Shown here one piece after another: positions 57,393 through 64,000 of a stretch of 64,000 nucleotides of DNA (position 1 is its first letter; each line of letters begins with the position of its first letter). Source of the DNA: Cryptococcus deneoformans JEC21 (taxonomy: Eukaryota; Basidiomycota; Tremellomycetes; Tremellales; Cryptococcaceae); the NCBI RefSeq assembly GCF_000091045.1, contig NC_006682.1:148501-212500 (forward strand). The letters are read 5' to 3'. The notes below the pieces were generated by a model. The model made no database searches. It saw only the letters and a program-made list of their open reading frames with translations, and was not told the DNA's origin. Both the position numbers and the translations under genes were made by a program.

Positions 57393-59498
57393 AGTCGGTG
57401 TCCAACCTATATTCTTCTGCGGCCTACTTGATCCTGATCCCGATCCCGACGCAGTCCTGCTCGCACTCACAGGCGTCCTCCCCACCGTCTTTTCCAACAA
57501 TCTTTTCGCCGCCGGCGTCAAACTGTCCGCATGCCTCCTCGGCGTCGCCGGCGGACCCATACTGCCCGGTGCTTTTCCCAAAGCGGAAGACGAACTCTTC
57601 GCCGATCGGGACGTGAAACCCCTCGCTCTGTCGCTCATCGCCCTACTCGCCTTTTCGGCCAGCCGCCTTCCAAGCTCGTCCCGTCTTTTCGTCTCTGGCA
57701 ACCTGAACGCCGGCCGTTCCTCTAGCGGATCATCATCGCCTTTGCTGTCCTCCAAGGCGCGAGGGGTGGCGAGGAGGGTGCCCCAGGTGAGGAGGGATGG
57801 GAGGTCGTGTGGGGAGGGCGAGGCGTCGGGTCGGACGAGTGGGTAGTTGTTCACGCTTGGCAGTTGGTCTGTGTCTCGGTCTGTGCCATGTCAGATGGGT
57901 CAGTACAAAACAAAAAAAAAAACCTACACGGTGTACCACGCACAGCGGCATCGATCAAACTCCTCGAGGGACTACTCCCCCTCACACTCTTTGATTTTCC
58001 TCTTCCGTTTTCCCCAGTCATACCCCCCACACCCGCCGTCCATGTGGGATCATCTTCATGCAATCTCGTATTTGAATGCTTTACGCTCGGTCTTGCGTTG
58101 CTTATCGGGATGGACGGTGCCGAGGCGGAGAGGGAGGAAGCGTCGGGGTATGGGTTCGTGTTGGCGTCGGGGAGGAACATGAGACTGTTCCTTGCCTATA
58201 CCAGATTAGTTTTCCGGTGTACCCAGCCGTAAGAAGTGACCCACTTTATACTTCCACATATCCACACCGCTGCCTGCAGCAGACAACGTTTCCCCCTTGT
58301 CCTCCCCCAACACATCCCTCTCCCTCCTCTCTCTCTCTTTCCGCTCGTCCTCTCCTCGTCCCCTATCGCCCTGTGGCGCAGAGACGGTGAGTGCGCCCGA
58401 GGCGGTCTCGCGGTGCGGCACGATCATGCCGTCGGTGGAGGAGATGAGGGCGGTAGGGGGAAGACCGGCGTCGGCGAGTGCTTCGGCGAGGGGGTGTTTC
58501 GGTGGCAGAGGGATTTCGGAGAGGGGTTGGGGTGGGGGAGAGGAGGGTTGGGTGAGCGCGGTGGATGAGGGGTGGGTCGCGGTTGTCTCGGTCGTGTCGA
58601 CCGTCTCGACCGCTTCTACCGCTTCACCCCCCTGAATCATCTTATCCCTCCACGCCTCGCCCTCGGGCCTGTCCCTGCCGCCCTCGGCGAGCGCGCCAAT
58701 CAACCGCCTGCCGTCGCCATCGACTCTCCACCCACCGCCCTTTGCTCTATCGAGAATCATCCTCCGCCTCGTCTCGCCCTCAATCCGCCTCGCCTCCGCC
58801 TTGCGCTCCGCCTCAAACGCCCATCCATACTTTTCTTCCCGCCTGCGTCTGTTTTCCTCATCTAGGATGTGCACAAAGGAGGCGTTGTCTTCGGACGTAA
58901 AGTGGCGCTGGAATGCGTCGAGGGAGAGGTCGTCCCGCACGGGGGGCAGCCGCCGCTGTCTTTTGCGAGGCTGTCCAGAGGAGGGGGCGTCGGGTGAGCG
59001 CCGGGCGTGGGTGTCGATATCAAAATCATCTGTATCCCGCCGGCTGGTGCTCCCGAGGGGCGTGTCCCACCCCCGCGTCCCCACCGGCGTCCGCAGCGGC
59101 CTGCCACCAGACCCGGGCATGGCGATATACGGCGTGCGGGCCATGCTATACTCTGTGCGCCGCCGGAGCCGCTCGCCGTCCGAGTCGTCGATGCTGTGGG
59201 CGGCGCCATCGCGGTCGCGGGCGAGGGCGGCGAGGGCGCGGATGGAGGCGGCGAGGCGCTGGGGGTCGTTGGCGTGGAGGGCGGCGAGGTACTGGTTTGT
59301 GGCGTGGAGGTGGGGGAGGTGGGGGAAGAAGTCGCGGGCGATGATGTGGGAGAGGGCGGCGGTGTAGGCGTCTTCGTCGAGGACGTGCTGGTGGTACAGG
59401 CTGCGGGCGCCGGGGCGGGGGCCGTGCGCGATGCGGGGGGCGGCGTCGCGGGGGAGGAGCGCGTGCGCGTCGGCGCCGAAGAGTCTGTCTGCAGGCAT
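57369..59498 (-). CDS. ESS2: ESS2/DGCR14 (Es2) nuclear protein, splicing-associated
   Basis: Homologue of a conserved nuclear protein found with late spliceosomes. ATG at 59496-59498 (MPADRLFGADAHALLP); stop TAG at 57369-57371; two introns, one near 58200-58230 and one near 57850-57925. Features in order: VLDEDAYTAALSHIIARDFF with HLHATNQYL (N-terminal conserved block), SLDAFQRHFTSEDNASF, an EENRRRREEKYGWAFE helix, MWKYK joined to ARNSLMFLPDAN over an intron, NNYPLVRP with LLTWGTLLATP, and FRLPETKRRDELGRRLAEKA. These are the diagnostic ESS2 blocks. The coding sequence is very GC-rich, with Pro, Arg and Ala runs. It is divergent from the amidotransferase gene 146 bp away. Confidence 0.9.
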
Positions 59499-59644
59499 CG
59501 GGGGGGGGGGGGGAGTGACAACGGGGGGGAGGGGGAGTGAGTGACAACGGGAAGGCCAAGAGTCAAGTAACAGTGGCAACGCCTTACGTAACACTATATC
59601 ATGCAAAAGTCGACTACCCTTGATAACACTGTCTCTGCAGCACA

Positions 59645-60703
59645 ATGGCACGCACGGTGAGAGTCGCCCTCCTCCTCTGCGACACCCCCGTGAGTCCCCC
59701 CCCCGAGTCCCCCCCCCGCGCCTCCACCCCGCTCACACTGCCCAGAACGACGACGTGGTCAGAGAGTCCGGCAACTGTACGTCCCCCCGCCCCCGCCCCC
59801 GCTCACACCACAGACCATGCCATCTACTCCAAATGGCTCACAGACTCCCTCGCCACCTACCCCGACCCCGCCGTCGCCCGCAGCACCCGCCTCATCGTCG
59901 ACCCCTACGACGTCGTCCACAAGAAAGCGTACCCCCCGCCCGAGAGACTGCAGCACGCCGCACCCGACGCATATGACTGTGTCATGCTCACCGGCTCCAG
60001 TACGTCCCCCCCACTTGCCTCTGTTGACTCGCATTAGAACACACCGCATACGACACATCCAACCCCTTCATCCCCCCCCTCGTCCACTTTATCCGCTCCC
60101 TCGCCTCCTCGCCCGCGTACCAGCACCTCAAACTCATCGGCATCTGTTTCGGCCACCAGATCCTCTCCATCGCCCTGGGCGGCGAGTGCGTCCCCGGACA
60201 CAACGGCTGGGAAATTGGCGTCTACGGATGCCAGCTGACAGACCAAGGGAGGTACTGGTGGACAGGCGACGTAGAGGGCCAGGGCGGTGGGGATAAAGTG
60301 TACATCGAGCAAATGGTAATCTTCTCTCCAAACCAATCTCCAAACCAACCTCCATACTAACACCCCACAGCACAAAGACCACGTGCCCTCCCTCCCGCCG
60401 GGATGCACCCTCCTGCTCTCCACCCCGCGCTACCCCATCCACTCCTTTCTCAAACCCCACCCGCTCTCCACCCCGTCCCGCCCACTCGCCCACATCCTCA
60501 CCGTCCAGGGCCACCCCGAATTCACCCCCTCCATCGTCCACCACATCATCAACGCCCGCGCCGCAGCCGGCGTCTTTGACGACCAAACCGCACAAGAAGC
60601 GAGGAGAAGAGCGGGCGGCAAGGACGGTACGGGCGGAGAAGGGTTTGGAAGGATCGGGTGGGCCGTCTGGAGAGTGCTCTTGCAGGATCTTCCCCCGGCG
60701 TAG
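59645..60703 (+). CDS. Class I glutamine amidotransferase-like protein
   Basis: ATG at 59645, stop TAG at 60701-60703, four introns, three of them with C-rich interiors. Spliced product about 260 residues. Motifs of the triad GATase class I fold: nucleophile Cys in GICFGHQIL and QGHPEFTP carrying the catalytic His and Glu. The region between has GGECVPGHNGWEIGVY and a loop KDHVPSLPPG. No synthase domain is attached, as in stand-alone fungal GMP-synthase-like GATases. The substrate is not known. The GC content matches its neighbour ESS2. Confidence 0.88.
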
Positions 60704-60849
60704 CCCCGAATGAAGTGACTTGACTAAACATTGTACATCCAACATCGTACATCTTCTAACCTTTTTTACTAATCAACATGTGAAAACTCGTAAATCATCT
60801 AAATCCCAAACTCGCGGCGACCCGCACCTCTAACCCGATAAAAACAAAC

Positions 60850-63800
60850 CTAATAGCCCCCGTAATACCCCTGCGACCCTTGCCTCGACATGTAACCCCT
60901 CTCTTCCCTATCCCCCGTATCCCACCTCGTCCCGCCTGCGCCTGCACCTGCACCCGCGCCTGCAACCCCCACATCACTCTCCGACAGATCCGACGCCGTC
61001 CGCCTCATGGTCGGCGGGACGTACCCCAACGGAGGCTGGGTATACGCCGACGGCGGGTATGGCACATCTCCACCACCCCCACCATACGCATTGTCGTCCT
61101 CGTTCAGCCATGGATCCTGGGCCAACAGGGGAGAAGAAGCAGACAGGTCCACATCCGACATTTGCGCCGCATGCCTCGCGCCAGCCGGCATCGGCAGATG
61201 CGGCTGACGATACCCCCTCGCACTCGCATTCCCTCTCGCGCTCGGCTGCCTAGCTATAAACTGCTCGGACCGGTCGTTAGTCGATAACAGCCGGTCCGTC
61301 GACGGGTTATCCAAAGGCAACAATGGTAAACTCGCAGGCGCCAGGGAGGGAGAATCCGTAAGCGGCAACAATGGGTAATGCCTGTAGGCTTCTTCGTAAT
61401 TCGGCGCGGTGGAAGAAGCGTATTCCGATTTGGAGAGGATATCCGTCGATGCGATCGATTTCGCATCCCAGTCCGCTTGGTGCGCTTCGTCCGCCGGTCC
61501 ATCGCGCGAAGGATCGTACTCGAGGTTTTCCTGAAAAAATCAAAATCAAAATCAAAAACTGGACCACACAAAAGACCTCTCAAACTCACCTCGCGCACAG
61601 CCTTGATCTTCACCCCATCGCCCTCGTGTTTGCCCGCAAACCACGGATACGCACTCAACACCTCCCTCGCCAACGACTCTTGACTCTTGTGCACCATCAC
61701 GGTGAACAGCTTGTTATGCTGCAACGCGGGGTGTAAAAACCGGTTTTCCACCTCGGACTGCTTCGTCGGCTTCTCCGACATGCTATACATTTTTTCTTGC
61801 TCCAGTTCTTCCGGAGAGGCTTCATAGTACCGGAACTGACGCTCGGCAGTGCGCGAAATGTAGATTTTGAAGGCGATGATGAGCAATAGCGGAGGCGCGG
61901 CGGCCACACAGTCGATCCATCGGTCGCGAATAAGACCGGTGGCTATATATAAAAAGCAGTCAGCTCGGTACTATCACCCCGGAAGAGCGAAAACAACTCA
62001 CTCAGCACCATCAAGAGCTGCATCAATACACAGCATGCCAAAAGTCGATTGACATACACGTTCCACATCCTACCCCCACTCTCCGCTCGGGAAATGTACA
62101 CATACAGCAGCTGGTACTTGTACTGTCTCCATTGTCAGCCCTCACACCTTTTTTTCTTTTCGGAAAATGCACTTACGACGACGGAAGAGAACCAAAAGAC
62201 ACAACATGCACCCATAGCCACCAAAGGCGCAAGGGGAGCGTAAATCAATCCAACGGCGGTGATGAACAACAAGTTGACAATGACTAGAAAAGCCAACCCA
62301 TACGCAATCAGTCCAATCCCTTTTTTTTTTTCTTTCGTTCCACGACTCACCAATGGCATATTCAAAATACGGCGGCTTGGTCATCTCCCTGATATCGCGA
62401 GGGGTATGAGAAAACATGAATCTTCGGATAGATACCATGGCCAACTTGATCAACTGGATCAATTCGAAAATGACCAAGAAGCCTCGAAGCGGCAGCCACG
62501 TCAACCAATCTTTTTTTCATTATCCAAGTTTATCAGCTTTTTCTCAAATCATCCGAAAAAAAAAAAAGGTTTGGTTTTAAACATACAAGTACTCTGCTGG
62601 ACATATGTCCCCTGAATCTGATCCGGGATATCCTCAAACCCTTTCAAGATCGTGCCCACACTCTGGTGTCCACCGACTTGCACCACGATCCTCGCTATGG
62701 CGGTGTATACCACCCCAAGAAGAGAGAAAATGACCAAGTTGGAAATGATCATGAAGAAAAAATATCGAGCGGTCACCGCACGGTCCAGACGGGAACGTGT
62801 GGGCGCTCCTTGGTACTTGGAGATCTTGCGGATGATGATAGGGAGAAGGTAGCCAAAGAGGGCAGAGACAACGGATGGGAGGATACCAGAGACCATGGAG
62901 AACTGTTCATTGAGTAAATATATAATTACAACAAATTTTTTTTAAAAAAAAAAACTCACAGTCCACTGGCCCCAGCTACCAGCATCTTTCCAATCCGCAA
63001 GGAATGTAACATAGACCGTCAATGAACTCAAGTTTGCAAGCAACGAAACTACAAGCAACTACGTATCTGTCAGCGGGCCCTGGTCCGGAAAAAGCTAAAA
63101 TCTTTTCCATCACTTACAGGCAAGGTGTTGAAGAAGCAGACGATTCCAATGATGATAAATCCAAACGTATTTTTCGATCCCAACTCTGCGGGCTCCTTTG
63201 AGATATTCTCCCAAACAATATCATGGGGCATTGGCGCCAGCTGCAGCTCGGCCCCAAACAACTCCTTGAGCTTGCCCCTATGCGTCCTCGCAATCCTATG
63301 CGCTTCGGCAATCGTCTTGAATGTCACAAATCCATAATTCTCGCCCTCGACTCGGTTGACGACCTTGTTACCCTTTTTGCGAGCGTGACGTTCTTTGCGG
63401 AGAAGAGAGTCGATAGCCTGTCGCTTGGCGTCAATTCGGTCACGGAGAAACTTGATTTCCTTGGCGTGGTAGTCAATCGCGTCTTTTTTCACACCTCCGA
63501 ACAATCCAAGAAAACCGCCTTTTCTAATCATAGGTCTCTTCTTTGCCATCTCCCCACCTTTCAAATACTTTACAAGATGCTTCTCGAGCTCTTGAACAGC
63601 TTCATTATGATCGTCGACCATTTTTGGGAAATCCTCAAGTCTTCGACCAATGCAAGTACAATCGATAGAAGGACCGATCTTGATACCATCTACCTTGAGA
63701 AGACCCATAAGAGACAGTAAACCGGCGTCACTGCGGAAATCTTTGCGGACATGGGTGACCTGCAACAACGAGTTTAGAATTGTCACTGAACAAGTAATCT

Positions 63801-64000
63801 CAACGTACCATGAGTGTTCGAGAGTAGATCTTGGTCTGATATGCAGGAGATCTAAACCATCCTTTTCTCAATCGAACCTACGAGGCGGTCAGAAATGACA
63901 AGCGGCCGACAATTTATTTGACAGACCATTGCTTTCCAATTGAACCAGACTACAAACAAGCCGTAGTCAGCAACTGCAACATTTTCATTCTGCTCTTTTT
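60850..64000 (-). CDS. CSC1/RSN1-family stress-gated cation channel, C-terminal part
   Basis: Runs off the right edge; stop TAG at 60850-60852. Several introns. Visible in N-to-C order: cytosolic loop with IDCTCIGRRLEDFPKM, a charged helix and GFVTFKTIAEAHRIAR, then APMPHDIVWENI (the phosphate/RNA-recognition-like loop of the family), transmembrane segments (for example FFMIISNLVIFSLLGVVY and PLAPLVAMGACCVF), PRDIREMTKPPYFEY, and a cytosolic tail ending QGYYGGY. This fits the DUF221/OSCA-TMEM63 fold: calcium-permeable channels opened by osmotic or mechanical stress. The N-terminal helices are outside the window. The tail is Ser-, Pro- and Gly-rich. Confidence 0.88.

Noticed and set aside
58862..59566. 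Long alternative frames (up to 234 codons) across ESS2 exon 1
   Set aside because: High GC depletes stops in all frames; their Pro/Ser/Arg-only composition marks them as shadows of ESS2.

Overview
The window looks like nuclear DNA of a basidiomycete yeast of the Cryptococcus/Kwoniella type (Tremellales). The basis is many short introns of about 35-60 nt with GT...AG ends and CTAAT/CTAAC-like branch sites, a GAL cluster (UDP-glucose 4-epimerase, galactokinase, galactose-1-phosphate uridylyltransferase), and nested Ty3/gypsy elements with TGTA...TACA LTR ends. The species cannot be fixed from the sequence alone.

Positions 1 to about 33.6 kb are a nest of mobile elements with no host gene that I recognise. 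Three Ty3/gypsy families carry pol: E1 (1-4490, cut by the window edge), E2 (copy E2a at 4491-10828 and a broken copy E2b scattered over 12583-24092) and element C (complete, 16004-22064). A fourth, E3, survives as an integrase tail with its 3' LTR (10830-12582). Insertion order can be read from interruptions and 5-bp target duplications: E2b is oldest; E3, element C and two solo LTRs landed in it; E2a landed in E3; E1 landed in the 3' LTR of E2a. From about 24.1 to 33.6 kb there are an inverted LTR pair enclosing an RT fragment, solo LTRs, decayed pieces of C-like and E1-like elements with strong CpG-to-TpG/CpA decay, and a decayed CACTA/Tnp2-like DNA transposon. This arrangement resembles Cryptococcus centromeric or pericentromeric heterochromatin, but that is inference.

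From 33.9 kb host genes begin: a Yip1-family Golgi membrane protein (minus) divergent from a Rab6/Ypt6 GTPase (plus), then the GAL region: UGE2 (minus), GAL1 (plus), GAL7 (plus), an MFS sugar permease of the maltose/alpha-glucoside type (minus) and a cytosolic GH36 alpha-galactosidase/raffinose-synthase-like enzyme (plus). The three intergenic regions that drive these five genes carry arrays of one 10-bp motif, ATTCCCGTTC (reverse GAACGGGAAT), plus TATA boxes. The promoter of the alpha-galactosidase contains a block of about 150 bp duplicated from, or shared with, the GAL7 promoter. Together the genes read as a route for uptake of an alpha-galactoside, intracellular hydrolysis and entry of galactose into the Leloir pathway, under one shared cis-element.

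From 52.8 kb to the end are housekeeping-type genes: an AhpD-like protein (minus), a long disordered protein (plus), the splicing-associated ESS2/DGCR14 homologue (minus), a class I glutamine amidotransferase-like protein (plus) and the C-terminal part of a CSC1/RSN1-family stress-gated cation channel (minus, running off the right edge). The stretch around 57.4-61.3 kb is clearly more GC-rich than the rest.

All gene models with introns were spliced by eye, so exon ends are approximate unless stated.
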